Origin: Schinkia azotoformans LMG 9581
GTDB taxonomy: Bacteria; Bacillota; Bacilli; Bacillales; Bacillaceae_J
Assembly (NCBI RefSeq): GCF_000307855.1
Contig: NZ_AJLR01000151.1
Span: 1 to 47,008 of the forward strand
Direction: 5' to 3'
Length of the DNA stretch: 47,008 bases
This document shows, in pieces, positions 27,216 through 36,199 of the stretch. Position numbers and translations under genes: made by a program. Positions within the stretch are counted from its first letter, which is position 1. Each line of letters opens with the position of its first letter. The notes under the pieces are model-generated. The model saw nothing but the letters and a program-made list of their open reading frames with translations. It did not search any database and had not been told where the DNA came from.

Positions 27216-27277
27216 TTGTCTAGCTCCAGCGCCCAGCGACTAGTGGACGTCGCTTAACGGGCGCTTACGCTTTTCTA
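27216..27277. repeat. dispersed palindromic repeat, short copy
   Basis: This 62-bp hairpin element begins TTGTCTAGCTCCAGCGCCCA and ends GGGCGC followed by TTACGCTTTTCTA. Stem GCGCCC-AGCGAC pairs with GTCGCT..GGGCGC. It is an internally shortened relative of the copy at 11763-11911. Confidence 0.8.
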
Positions 27278-27294
27278 AGTTTGGAGGAAATATT

Positions 27295-28290
27295 GTGGCA
27301 CAGTTAATAAAACTGCAGGATTTTATATCCCGCTATGAAACAGATATATACCGATATCCAAGCCAGTATATCCGTTTGAAAAAAGAACGCTGGGAAAAAA
27401 TCAATGCTTCATTAGACGATCAACAACCCAAATTAAGTGACTCAACATTTTTTGAAGGCTTTGAGGATTTCGATCAAAACTGGCTTGAACCTGAGAAAAA
27501 AGGCTTGTTTGGAACATTAAAGCGTTGGCTAAAAAAGCCGAAAAGCAGCATTGAGGACATAAGCGAAATCGAAACACCTTTTCGGGAGTTCGATCAATTA
27601 TCAGCAGATAGAAAAAAAACAAAAGAAGAAATAAAACAGGAATTTCTTAATGAATTATTTCGTTTTCAAATAAACTGGGCCAGCTCGACAATTAGAGATT
27701 TTTCCTATGTAGATAAAAGGATTTATGAGGATGAAATATTAAAATACTTTCTACAGCATTTCCCCGATAACTATTTATTATTATATAAGCCGACTTTACT
27801 TGTAAAAAAAGCACCGATTGAATTGGAAATCATTTTAATCAGCCCTGTAACAACGTTTTGTATTACTATCATTGAAAACGATGATATGAGTGTTTTTAAG
27901 ACGGATAGAGGCAATTATTGGTCTGAGCTAATTCGAGATCAAGAGATTAAAAGAATAAATCCAATGCTCTCTTTAAACAGAGCTGAGAGTTTAATTAAAG
28001 GCTATTATAAACATTATGAGGTTGAAATGCCGGTTCAAAAAATAGTGTTGTCGCGAACGGGGTATATAGAGGGTGAATACGAACCATCCAATACATTACT
28101 TATCGATAAACGAAACTACAGCGAATGGTATACAAAGCTTAGAAGACTGCCTTCCCCGATAAAATTTGTTCAATTAAAGGGTGCCCAAGCCTTATTAAAA
28201 CATAGCCAATCAACCTATGTCCGCAGGTATGAATGGGAACAGGATAATGATGAAATCAATATTGATGAGTTTTTTGATGAAGACAAGTAA
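27295..28290 (+). CDS. conserved hypothetical protein, possibly nuclease-related (NERD-like)
   Basis: This 331-residue soluble protein has no signal peptide or membrane helix. Residues 1-110 are charged and helical. Residues about 115-290 include FQINWASSTIRDFSYVDKRI, a hydrophobic strand pattern (PIELEIILISPVTTFCITII) and EYEPSNTLLIDKRNYSEWYTK. The strand-rich middle recalls NERD-type nuclease-related domains of Bacillaceae proteins in this neighbourhood, but I see no full catalytic motif, so no function is claimed. GTG 27295 follows TTGGAGG. A strong terminator follows. Confidence 0.65.
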   Translation: MAQLIKLQDFISRYETDIYRYPSQYIRLKKERWEKINASLDDQQPKLSDSTFFEGFEDFDQNWLEPEKKGLFGTLKRWLKKPKSSIEDISEIETPFREFDQLSADRKKTKEEIKQEFLNELFRFQINWASSTIRDFSYVDKRIYEDEILKYFLQHFPDNYLLLYKPTLLVKKAPIELEIILISPVTTFCITIIENDDMSVFKTDRGNYWSELIRDQEIKRINPMLSLNRAESLIKGYYKHYEVEMPVQKIVLSRTGYIEGEYEPSNTLLIDKRNYSEWYTKLRRLPSPIKFVQLKGAQALLKHSQSTYVRRYEWEQDNDEINIDEFFDEDK

Positions 28291-28338
28291 AAGGTGTTGA
28301 AAGCTAATTGAAAATCAATGGCTTTCAACACCTTTTTT
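28291..28338 (+). terminator. terminator after the 27295-28290 gene
   Basis: The perfect 14-bp stem AAGGTGTTGAAAGC/GCTTTCAACACCTT is followed by seven T. Confidence 0.92.
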
Positions 28339-28412
28339 TGTAGAATAATATATAATAATAGGTAAAAGAAGTATGTTAAACAAGTCGTAACGTAATAGTT
28401 GGGGTGTGAGAG

Positions 28413-30563
28413 ATGAACTGGTTTGAAGCCTATTTAGATGAAATGGATATCGTTACAATCTTGTTTTCCAAAGAAACGCCTTCATTAAACAATCATGAAT
28501 TTTACTTGCATGATGGAGTTCAAAGACACTCATTGACAGTGATTAAAAAAGAAGAATTAGTAACAGAGACTAAATTTACATGCAAGTCACCGGTTGACAT
28601 AGAAATAGGCAAATTTAATTTAGTATCGGACCTTTTTGGAAATCAAACTGAACTATTAATCGGCTCAGTTATAAGAACGAAAAAATTTGATCAATTATAT
28701 TATTATAGCGGAAACGATTTAGGGGCCAATTATTCATTGACGGAAACAACCTTTAAAGTATGGGCTCCATCTGCAGAGGATGCTTCCCTTTTGTTTTATA
28801 ATAAAAGAGGAACGATCTACCAAATGTTTTCGTTGGCAAGGGAAGAAAAAGGAGTTTGGTCGATTACTTTACACGGGAATTATGACGGCTATTTTTACCG
28901 CTATAATGTTTGTGTTAATAAAGTATGGCGGGAAGCTGTTGATCCATATGCCAAAGCGGTGTCCGTAAATGGGGAGTATGGGGTTGTCGTTGATTTGAGT
29001 AAAACAACAGTCCCTAAATACTCTCAGTATTTACCGCCCTTTAAATCTCCAACAGATGCTATTATTTATGAAACCCATATCCGTGATTTTTCGATACATC
29101 CGGAAAGCGGTGTAAAAAATAAAGGGAAATATGTAGCCTTTTGTGAAGAAGGTACAAAAGGACCATATGAATGTAAAACCTGTCTTGATTATTTAGTAGA
29201 TTTGGGAATTACCCATGTTGAACTGCTCCCTTTTAATGATTTTGAAGGAATTGATGAGTCAAGTAATCAGGATCAATATAACTGGGGCTATAATCCGGTT
29301 CATTACAATGTTCCTGAAGGAAGCTATGCTACAGATCCATATGACCCTTATGTTCGAATTCGTGAAACAAAGGAAATGATCGAAGCCCTACATCAAAAAG
29401 GGATTCGGGTCATCATGGATGTTGTTTATAACCATGTTTATATGCGTGAATATTCATCCTTCCGAAAAATAGTTCCCGGCTATTATTTCCGTTTTAATGA
29501 ATTTGGACTGCCTTCTGATGGGACCGGTGTTGGCAATGATATTGCATCAGAACGATTAATGGTTAAAAAGTTTATTATAGATTCAGTTCAATATTGGATT
29601 AAAGAATATAATGTTGATGGATTTCGTTTTGACTTAATGGGTATTTTGGATATCGAAACAATGAATGCTGTTCGACAAAAGATTGATGAGATTGACCCGT
29701 CGATTATCATGCTCGGAGAAGGCTGGAACCTGGACACACCACTACCGGAAGAAGAAAAGGCCATCATTAAAAATGCAGAAAAACTACCAAGAATAGCTCA
29801 TTTTAATGATGTATTTCGCAATTCAGTTAAAGGCAGTATTTTTGATCTTTTGGAACAAGGGTTTATTTCTGGAGATATACGGTATAACGATAATTTTAAG
29901 ATGCTTTTTGCCGGAAGTATCACAATTACGAAAGAAATGGATGGTTTATTTCAATCACCACAGCAAAGCGTTAACTATGTAGAATGCCATGATAATCATA
30001 CATTATGGGATAAGCTTGAAATTAGCAATGCGGATGAATCGCTGGAAATTAGAAGGAAGCGACAGTATTTAGCCATTGCCATTGTGCTGCTTTCTCAAGG
30101 CATCCCGTTTCTGCATAGCGGGATGGAATTTTTTCGGACAAAATATGGCGAGAGTAACAGCTATAACAAGCCTGATAATATTAATCAGCTTGATTGGGCA
30201 AGAAAAAATATGTACGAAAACTATATTCCGTTATTCCAAGCTCTAATAGCGATTCGGAAAGCACATCCGGCCTTTCGTTTATCCACTTCAGAAGAAATTC
30301 AAAGGCATTACAAGTGGCTGGCACCGTCGCCGAATCTAATAGGTTTTTTACTACATGATCTTGATGAAATAGACACATGGGAAAATATCATTGTCCTGTT
30401 TAATAATGGTGTCCTCCCAAAAGAATACTTGTTGGATGATTGTGATCAATGGATTATTGCTGTTAGTGGAGATAAAGCAGATTTGAATGGAATAGAACAA
30501 ATAACAAAAAAGGTCATGATAGAGCCGCTGTCAACGATGATCCTTTTTAAAACAAAAATCTAG
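28413..30563 (+). CDS. amyX: type I pullulanase (AmyX)
   Basis: This 716-residue GH13 debranching enzyme cleaves alpha-1,6 links in pullulan and branched glucans. It has an N-terminal domain, a CBM48-like module (TFKVWAPSAEDASLLFYN, about 110-130) and the catalytic barrel. Barrel motifs are the type I pullulanase signature YNWGYNPVHYNVPEGSY, region I DVVYNHV, region II GFRFDLMG (nucleophile Asp), region III GEGWNLDTP (acid/base Glu) and region IV VECHDNHTLWDK. No signal peptide is present, so it is cytoplasmic, as in B. subtilis AmyX. ATG 28413 follows GGGGTGTGAG. Confidence 0.95.
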   Translation: MNWFEAYLDEMDIVTILFSKETPSLNNHEFYLHDGVQRHSLTVIKKEELVTETKFTCKSPVDIEIGKFNLVSDLFGNQTELLIGSVIRTKKFDQLYYYSGNDLGANYSLTETTFKVWAPSAEDASLLFYNKRGTIYQMFSLAREEKGVWSITLHGNYDGYFYRYNVCVNKVWREAVDPYAKAVSVNGEYGVVVDLSKTTVPKYSQYLPPFKSPTDAIIYETHIRDFSIHPESGVKNKGKYVAFCEEGTKGPYECKTCLDYLVDLGITHVELLPFNDFEGIDESSNQDQYNWGYNPVHYNVPEGSYATDPYDPYVRIRETKEMIEALHQKGIRVIMDVVYNHVYMREYSSFRKIVPGYYFRFNEFGLPSDGTGVGNDIASERLMVKKFIIDSVQYWIKEYNVDGFRFDLMGILDIETMNAVRQKIDEIDPSIIMLGEGWNLDTPLPEEEKAIIKNAEKLPRIAHFNDVFRNSVKGSIFDLLEQGFISGDIRYNDNFKMLFAGSITITKEMDGLFQSPQQSVNYVECHDNHTLWDKLEISNADESLEIRRKRQYLAIAIVLLSQGIPFLHSGMEFFRTKYGESNSYNKPDNINQLDWARKNMYENYIPLFQALIAIRKAHPAFRLSTSEEIQRHYKWLAPSPNLIGFLLHDLDEIDTWENIIVLFNNGVLPKEYLLDDCDQWIIAVSGDKADLNGIEQITKKVMIEPLSTMILFKTKI

Positions 30564-30578
30564 TGGTTTCCTAACGAA

Positions 30579-30609
30579 TTGATTTACGTTATACTAAAAA
30601 TGGTATAAT
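30579..30609 (+). promoter_or_regulatory. candidate ytmP promoter
   Basis: An extended -10 TGGTATAAT (TATAAT at 30604-30609) lies 19 bp after TTGATT (30579-30584), in the gap between amyX and ytmP. Confidence 0.5.
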
Positions 30610-30677
30610 GACGGGAATTTTAGCATAAGTTGTCGATTTAATAGATAAGTAATCAAGGAAAATGTAGGTGAACAGCA

Positions 30678-31478
30678 TTGGAAATCAGTTTAGACTTAGG
30701 AGAAGGTTGGGAGGTTTTTCCCGCAGGTGGTGCCACTGGCGAAGCCTACATCGCTCAATATGAAGGCCAAAATAAACTTTTCCTTAAAAGAAACTCCTCC
30801 CCATTTTTGGCTGTTTTGTCCGCTGAAGGGATTGTTCCGAAATTAATTTGGACAAAAAGAATGGAAAATGGTGACGTAATTACAGCGCAGCACTGGTTAA
30901 AAGGGAGAGAGCTCAAGCCCATAGATATGACGGATAAGGCTGTTGCGATCCTTTTGAGTAAAATTCACAATTCTAAAGAGCTTTTAAACATGCTGCAAAG
31001 AATTGGAAAAAAGCAACTCCAGCCATTGCAATTGTTAGAGGACTTAAAACAAATACTTGAAAAGTCACTTTCTACTGAAAAAGAAATTTGCAATTCTATT
31101 CAATTTTTGGAGCAGAACTTGCCATATATAAATCATGAATACTTAGGTGTATGTCATTGTGATGTAAATCATAATAATTGGTTAATGAGTGATGAACAGG
31201 AATTATATTTAATTGATTGGGATGGGGCGATGATAGCAGATCCAGCACTAGACTTAGGCCCATTGCTTTATTGGTATATACCCCAAAATAGCTGGGGTGA
31301 TTGGCTTCATAATTACGGTTTGGAGCTGACAGCCAACTTGGAACGAAGAATGAAATGGTATGTAGTGTACCAAACAATTTCAGCAATTGTCTGGTACAAG
31401 AACCGCAATGAAAACCATGAATACGAACAATGGATCGATCAATTAGGAAACATGTTGTCAGCTTTCTCAATTTCCTAG
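30678..31478 (+). CDS. ytmP: phosphotransferase, APH/choline-kinase-like (YtmP)
   Basis: This 266-residue protein-kinase-like small-molecule phosphotransferase keeps the catalytic Brenner motif in LGVCHCDVNHNNWL (Asp and Asn), followed by the metal-binding LIDWDGAMIADPALDLG. An N-terminal lobe Lys occurs in NKLFLKRNSSP. Substrate specificity is unknown. TTG 30678 is taken as the start (AGGTGAAC upstream); no better ATG exists. It converges on ytzH, as in B. subtilis, and lies beside trmB. Confidence 0.85.
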   Translation: MEISLDLGEGWEVFPAGGATGEAYIAQYEGQNKLFLKRNSSPFLAVLSAEGIVPKLIWTKRMENGDVITAQHWLKGRELKPIDMTDKAVAILLSKIHNSKELLNMLQRIGKKQLQPLQLLEDLKQILEKSLSTEKEICNSIQFLEQNLPYINHEYLGVCHCDVNHNNWLMSDEQELYLIDWDGAMIADPALDLGPLLYWYIPQNSWGDWLHNYGLELTANLERRMKWYVVYQTISAIVWYKNRNENHEYEQWIDQLGNMLSAFSIS

Positions 31479-31492
31479 GAAATATTGTAGGT

Positions 31493-31777
31493 TTATGTCA
31501 TATTATAATTGTTGAGGTCATCAATCCACATCGATAGACGGTCTTGGTGCTGATTAATATGATCATCCATATTTTTGGAGTTTTGGGCATTTAGACTATA
31601 GTTGTAAACATCCATTAAAGTGTTTTTCATTTGTTCATCTACTTGTTGATTGCCAATCAAAGATTGAATGAGCCGCTCCAGTTGTTGGCATTCAGATACT
31701 GTACCGCAGCAATCAACTTGATGGTTTTTTAATATATCTTGCAGAATTGTTAGTTGGTGTTGTTCATTCAATGGCAT
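31493..31777 (-). CDS. ytzH: YtzH-like small protein
   Basis: This 94-residue soluble helical protein starts MPLNEQHQLTILQDILKNHQ and contains VDCCGTVSECQQLERLIQSL. Position between ytmP and trmB and general appearance fit the YtzH family, whose function is unknown. Three cysteines cluster at about residues 23-30. ATG 31777 follows AGCGAGGA. It is divergent from trmB and converges with ytmP (14 bp gap). Confidence 0.8.
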   Translation of the reverse strand: MPLNEQHQLTILQDILKNHQVDCCGTVSECQQLERLIQSLIGNQQVDEQMKNTLMDVYNYSLNAQNSKNMDDHINQHQDRLSMWIDDLNNYNMT

Positions 31778-31837
31778 CAGTATTCCTCGCTTTCTTTTCT
31801 TATCATGAACTAAATGACAAAATAATATTCGAAACCT

Positions 31838-31873
31838 AAAGCAGCCTTCAACTCATGGCTGCTTTGCTTTTTT
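31838..31873 (+). terminator. terminator-like hairpin upstream of trmB
   Basis: The 9-bp stem AAAGCAGCC/GGCTGCTTT is followed by GCTTTTTTATT. It lies between the divergent ytzH and trmB genes, so it may stop read-through from ytmP or attenuate trmB. Confidence 0.6.
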
Positions 31874-31938
31874 ATTCTTTTCATTTTTCTTAAATGATGG
31901 TATGTTTGAACTTGTAGTTAAAGGAGGCATTGAATTTA

Positions 31939-32580
31939 ATGAGATTGCGAAACAAGCCAGGAGCACATGATAAAATTAATGAACATCCCGACAGAGTAAT
32001 TTCCACACCGGCAGATTTCCGTGGGAATTGGAAAAAAGAAATATTTAAAAATGAAAATCCAATTCACATTGAAATCGGAATGGGAAAGGGAACTTTCGTA
32101 AATGGTATGGCTAAATTACATCCTGACGTGAATTTTATCGGGATTGAAAAATATACAAGTGTGATTGTAAGTGCATTGGATTTAACTTTAGAACAGGCTT
32201 TGCCTAATGTAAGGTTATTAAATATAGATGCAAATACTTTACCGAAGATTTTTGAACAAGGGGAATTGGCACAAATCTATTTGAATTTCTCTGACCCATG
32301 GCCGAAAAATCGTCATGAAAAAAGACGTTTAACCCATGAATCATTTTTAGCAATGTACGAATCAGTGCTTGTTAAAGGCGGAGAGGTACATTTGAAAACT
32401 GATAACCAAGGGTTGTTTGAATTTTCATTAGAGAGTTTTTCAAGATACGGCATGATTGTTAAAAATGTAAGTCTTGACCTACATAAGAGTGGTATTAAAG
32501 GGAATGTCATGACGGAGTATGAACAAAAATTTTCAAGCAAAGGAAACCGAATATACCGCTGTGAAGCGCAATTTAGGTAA
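31939..32580 (+). CDS. trmB: tRNA (guanine-N7-)-methyltransferase
   Basis: This 213-residue SAM-dependent enzyme methylates G46 of tRNA at N7. Motif I is [17 protein letters not shown] and the acidic residue of motif II lies in FIGIEKYTS. The diagnostic substrate loop is [17 protein letters not shown] and the C-terminal motif is [16 protein letters not shown]. The length is typical. ATG 31939 follows AAGGAGG with good spacing; the in-frame TTG 31930 is too close to the site. Confidence 0.95.
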   Translation: MRLRNKPGAHDKINEHPDRVISTPADFRGNWKKEIFKNENPIHIEIGMGKGTFVNGMAKLHPDVNFIGIEKYTSVIVSALDLTLEQALPNVRLLNIDANTLPKIFEQGELAQIYLNFSDPWPKNRHEKRRLTHESFLAMYESVLVKGGEVHLKTDNQGLFEFSLESFSRYGMIVKNVSLDLHKSGIKGNVMTEYEQKFSSKGNRIYRCEAQFR

Positions 32581-32625
32581 ACGTAGGTAATAGGAAGATC
32601 ATAACTATTTAAATGCTATGCTATA

Positions 32626-32666
32626 TGCGGCCAAGGAACCTACGATCAAGCTAGTCAGTGGCCGCA
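32626..32666. terminator. inverted repeat between trmB and ytzB
   Basis: A perfect 8-bp stem, TGCGGCCA/TGGCCGCA, with a 25-nt loop lies between two convergent genes. The flanking T-run is weak, so function as a terminator is probable but not certain. Confidence 0.55.
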
Positions 32667-32688
32667 ATTGCATTTGCATAAATCCGTT

Positions 32689-32997
32689 TTATAACGGGTT
32701 TACCTCAATAATCGTACCTGTCATGGCATCAACCAAAAATTCATACTGCTCCACTTCGTTATTAACCGTCCTTGTAATACCGCCCCGATAAATTTTATAA
32801 GGTAGGTTATATTTTTTTATATTTTCCGGATTCATATGAATCCAAGACCCATCAATTGGACCATTCTCTTTAAATGCCTTCTTTGCTAAGCTTAGCGCAA
32901 CATCAGATGAAATTGTCTTTTTCTTCGCTGCTTGGCTAATTAACGCTCCTGCAATGATTCCTGTACTAAAGCCGATTAATAATTTATTCCACTTCAA
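32689..32997 (-). CDS. ytzB: PepSY-domain protein (YtzB)
   Basis: This small protein of about 102 residues has an N-terminal hydrophobic segment (LLIGFSTGIIAGALISQAA) that anchors it or serves as an uncleaved signal. A PepSY-like domain follows: SSDVALSLAKKAFKENGPID, then EQYEFLVDAMTGTIIEVNPL, the usual PepSY end. TTG 32997 is preferred: GGAGGG lies 8 nt before it, whereas the ATG at 33003 is only 2 nt away. PepSY domains are proposed to inhibit peptidases; the M42 aminopeptidase gene is divergent and adjacent. Function is unproven. Confidence 0.8.
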   Translation of the reverse strand: MKWNKLLIGFSTGIIAGALISQAAKKKTISSDVALSLAKKAFKENGPIDGSWIHMNPENIKKYNLPYKIYRGGITRTVNNEVEQYEFLVDAMTGTIIEVNPL

Positions 32998-33150
32998 ATG
33001 CATTCCCTCCGCTTCTAATACTCTTAATACTTTATAATATAAGTGTTGGAAACGAAAAAATTCAAGTGAATACCATGTTCTTTTTGGATAGTGTACAATA
33101 TTAATATTACATAATATAAAAAACAATTTCATTTGAAGGAGTTTTGTAGA

Positions 33151-34224
33151 ATGAATCAAGAAACACTTCAGCTTTTTAAAACATTGACGGAACTTCAAGG
33201 TGCCCCTGGCTTCGAACATAATGTGCGTAAATTTATGAGAACTGAAATTGAAAAGTATGCTGACGAAATGATCCAAGACCGCTTAGGTGGAATTTATGGA
33301 GTGAAAAAGGGCTCCGACGAAGGACCAAGGGTTTTAGTCGCAGGACATATGGATGAAGTAGGCTTTATGGTTACCCAAATAACGGAGAATGGATTACTTA
33401 GGTTTCAGTCATTGGGTGGTTGGTGGAGCCAGGTGCTGCTTGCACAGCGAGTACAAATAGAAACTGACCAGGCCCAAGTTATCGGTGTTATTTCATCTGT
33501 TCCTCCTCATTTGCTTGATGAAGAGACAAGAAAAAAACCAATGGATATTAAAAATATGTTGATCGACATTGGTGCAGATAATAAGGAAGATGCAATTCGG
33601 ATTGGAATCAAACCGGGACAGCAAATTGTCCCTATTTGCCCATTTACACCGATGGCAAATGAAAAGAAAATATTAGCGAAGGCATGGGATAATCGTTATG
33701 GCTGCGGATTAGCAATCGAACTGCTGAAAGAGACGAAAAACGAAAAATTGCCCAATAAGCTGTTTGCCGGGGCTACTGTGCAGGAAGAAGTGGGCTTACG
33801 TGGGGCCCAGGTGGCTGCAAATTTAATCCAACCTGATATTTATTATGCGTTAGATGCCAGCCCGGCAAATGATGCATCAGGGGAAAAAGATGTATTTGGA
33901 AAGCTTGGTCAAGGAGTATTATTAAGAATTCTTGATCGCACAATGGTCACTCATCGCGGAATTCGGGAATTTGTATTAGATACAGCAGAAAGTGCTAATA
34001 TTCCTTATCAATATTTTGTATCACAGGGTGGAACAGATGCCGGACGTGTCCATACATCTAATAACGGTATTCCATCGGCGGTAATAGGTATTTGCTCACG
34101 GTATATTCATACATCAGCGTCTATTATCCATGTAGATGATTATGCTGCGGCTAAAGAACTATTAATTAATCTTGTGAGAAAAACAGATAAAACAACGGTA
34201 GATACAATTCTAAAAAATAGTTAA
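33151..34224 (+). CDS. ytoP: M42-family glutamyl aminopeptidase / deblocking aminopeptidase (YtoP)
   Basis: This 357-residue co-catalytic zinc aminopeptidase is probably a cytosolic dodecamer. Metal ligands and catalytic residues are recognisable: His/Asp in [12 protein letters not shown], Asp in [14 protein letters not shown], the catalytic and ligand Glu pair in [12 protein letters not shown], Asp in [14 protein letters not shown] and the C-terminal His in [12 protein letters not shown]. An M42 internal domain covers about residues 70-160. ATG 33151 is chosen because GAAGGAG lies upstream; TTG 33133 overlaps that site. The DUF84 gene starts 16 bp after it, so they are likely co-transcribed. 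Confidence 0.92.
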   Translation: MNQETLQLFKTLTELQGAPGFEHNVRKFMRTEIEKYADEMIQDRLGGIYGVKKGSDEGPRVLVAGHMDEVGFMVTQITENGLLRFQSLGGWWSQVLLAQRVQIETDQAQVIGVISSVPPHLLDEETRKKPMDIKNMLIDIGADNKEDAIRIGIKPGQQIVPICPFTPMANEKKILAKAWDNRYGCGLAIELLKETKNEKLPNKLFAGATVQEEVGLRGAQVAANLIQPDIYYALDASPANDASGEKDVFGKLGQGVLLRILDRTMVTHRGIREFVLDTAESANIPYQYFVSQGGTDAGRVHTSNNGIPSAVIGICSRYIHTSASIIHVDDYAAAKELLINLVRKTDKTTVDTILKNS

Positions 34225-34240
34225 GGTGATGGATAGGTAA

Positions 34241-34762
34241 ATGAAAGTAGCAGTAGGTTCAAAGAATAAAACCAAAGTTCGTGCAGTTGAAAATGTATTT
34301 ATATCCGCGATAAGTCCGCAAATAGTTGCAATCGATGTTCCTTCTGGTGTATCGGCTCAGCCTTTTTCCGACGAAGAGACAATGAGAGGTGCTAAAAATC
34401 GGGCCTATCAAGCCTTAGTTGAAACAGATAGTGATATCGGGATCGGACTTGAAGGAGGAGTAATGGAGACCGGTAAAGGATTACTCCTCTGCAATTGGGG
34501 AGCTCTTAAGCTAAAGGATGGTACAGAATTAATTGCAGGCGGGGCCAGAATTCTTTTGCCTGAGGAAATTTCTGAGGGTTTGAGAAAAGGCTTCGAGCTA
34601 TCCCATGTCATGGATGAATACACATCAAAGCACGATGTTCGCTCAAACGAGGGTGCCATTGGAATCTTTACCAATAGCCTTGTCCAGCGAGAAGAGATGT
34701 TCACCCATATTGTAAAATTACTGTTCGGTCAATATTTATATTCTTCACAAAAGGAAAGTTAA
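34241..34762 (+). CDS. DUF84 family protein, inosine/xanthosine triphosphatase-like
   Basis: This 173-residue protein begins with VAVGSKNKTKVRAVENVF, the hallmark of the YjjX/DUF84 family. It continues with SDEETMRGAKNRAYQAL, a DSDIGIGLEGGV core and VRSNEGAIGIFTNSLVQR. In E. coli YjjX removes non-canonical (inosine/xanthosine) nucleoside triphosphates; that activity is inferred here. It is the second gene of a probable ytoP-DUF84-lipoprotein-ytpQ-sftA run. Confidence 0.85.
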   Translation: MKVAVGSKNKTKVRAVENVFISAISPQIVAIDVPSGVSAQPFSDEETMRGAKNRAYQALVETDSDIGIGLEGGVMETGKGLLLCNWGALKLKDGTELIAGGARILLPEEISEGLRKGFELSHVMDEYTSKHDVRSNEGAIGIFTNSLVQREEMFTHIVKLLFGQYLYSSQKES

Positions 34763-34775
34763 AGGGGTCAAAGAA

Positions 34776-35387
34776 ATGAAAGTTTATAGTAAATTAGCAG
34801 CAATAATGATTATAAGTTTTGGTTTGCTAGTAGGTTGCAGTAGTTCAAAGGATGAAGCTATCAGTCAAGCAAAACAGGTAGCGGAGTCAACATTTAATGG
34901 GCCGGCCGAAAAGACTACGGAAACAACGAAAGGGTTTAGTTATTATTTGCCAGAGGGATTTAAAGTGAAGGATGAATTTGAAAACAATGTTATCTTATCA
35001 AAAGGAAACCAGGAATATATATTATTTGTAAATTCGCATGAGTCACTTCATAGCGATGTTATTTTTAATGAAATCAAAGGTGCGAAGGATGAAAAAGGGA
35101 TAGAAACATTTAAAGGCGAGGACAGATTTGGGTACATAAGTATATCCCCTGGTGAGGACAAAAAGTACGAATTAATAGTTGGTATCGGCGGTGTTAAAAC
35201 GACAACAATGACAACAACAAATGATATGGTAGAAAATGCAAAAAATATGATGATCATTGCTAATTCTGTGGAGTATGGCCAAGAGGGAAAAGAAGAAAAA
35301 GTAGAAAATAAAGATAATACAAAAGAACAATTGGATTTAGGTAAAGCAAAAGAAGGGGAACAAAAAAAGAATGAAAATGACAAGTAA
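34776..35387 (+). CDS. lipoprotein of unknown function
   Basis: This 203-residue exported lipoprotein has MKVYSKLAAIMIISFGLL leading to the lipobox LVGC (Cys21), so it is anchored to the outer leaflet. The mature part has an amphipathic start (DEAISQAKQVAESTFNG) and a beta-rich middle (FSYYLPEGFKVKDEFENNVI). A highly charged, low-complexity Lys/Glu tail from about 165 to the end completes it. I do not recognise a named family. ATG 34776 follows AAAGGGG. It overlaps ytpQ by 17 bp in another frame, so it belongs to the same operon. Confidence 0.8.
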   Translation: MKVYSKLAAIMIISFGLLVGCSSSKDEAISQAKQVAESTFNGPAEKTTETTKGFSYYLPEGFKVKDEFENNVILSKGNQEYILFVNSHESLHSDVIFNEIKGAKDEKGIETFKGEDRFGYISISPGEDKKYELIVGIGGVKTTTMTTTNDMVENAKNMMIIANSVEYGQEGKEEKVENKDNTKEQLDLGKAKEGEQKKNENDK

Positions 35388-36171
35388 TAAGATGAAAGAT
35401 CTTTTAATGGAACGACTAATGCGGAGTAACTGGACTATAGAGTATGACCATAAAAATGAACAGCTTCGAATTGAGGATACTGAATCGAAAAAAGGTGTTG
35501 CAGTTTCAGTACCGACGGTCGTTTCTAAGTGGGAAAATCGAAAAGAAGGGGCCGTTGATGAAATAGTCTATTATGTTGAAGAAGCATTAAAAGCGATGTC
35601 TGATAAGCAAAACTTATCAGGAAAGGAAAAGAACATTTTTCCTGTTATCCGTTCGACTTCTTTTCCGATAGAAACTAAAGACGGCAAAAAGTTAATTTTT
35701 GAAGAACACACTGCTGAAACAAGAATTTATTATGCACTTGATTTAGGTTCATCTTATCGCTTGATCGATTTATCTTTTGCGGAACAAGAAGGGTGGAAGG
35801 AAGAACAAATTAAACAGGTGGCCCGCTTTAATGTAAGGTCATTGGATTATAATTATAAAAAAGATATCGTCGCAGGCAATCTATTTTATTTTGTAAATAC
35901 AAATGATGGGTATGATGCAAGTCGAATCTTAAATGATTCCCTATTAGAAAAGATGTCTTCTTTAATAGAAGGAACGATGACCGTAGCCATTCCACATCAA
36001 GATGTTTTAATTTTCGGTGATATCAGAAATGATAAAGGTTATAATATACTCGGCCAAATGACAATGCATTTTTTTGCTGAAGGACGTGTACCAATTACTG
36101 CGCTTCCATTCTTATATGAAAATAAAGAGCTTGAGCCTATTTTTGTTTTGGCTCAAAATAAACAAGAGTAA
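35371..36171 (+). CDS. ytpQ: DUF1444 family protein (YtpQ)
   Basis: This 266-residue cytoplasmic protein has the length and conserved blocks of DUF1444/YtpQ: VFPVIRSTSFP-type NIFPVIRSTSFPIE, HTAETRIYYALDLGSSYRLI, NDGYDASRILNDSLL and IPHQDVLIFGDIRND. Function is unknown. ATG 35371 (MKMTSNKMKD) lies inside the end of the lipoprotein gene, implying coupling. In B. subtilis a thioredoxin-like gene (ytpP) and a tRNA-binding-domain gene (ytpR) flank ytpQ; both are absent here. Confidence 0.88.
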   Translation: MKMTSNKMKDLLMERLMRSNWTIEYDHKNEQLRIEDTESKKGVAVSVPTVVSKWENRKEGAVDEIVYYVEEALKAMSDKQNLSGKEKNIFPVIRSTSFPIETKDGKKLIFEEHTAETRIYYALDLGSSYRLIDLSFAEQEGWKEEQIKQVARFNVRSLDYNYKKDIVAGNLFYFVNTNDGYDASRILNDSLLEKMSSLIEGTMTVAIPHQDVLIFGDIRNDKGYNILGQMTMHFFAEGRVPITALPFLYENKELEPIFVLAQNKQE

Positions 36172-36199
36172 CATTAAGGCTTTAGAAAGAGTGATAGGA

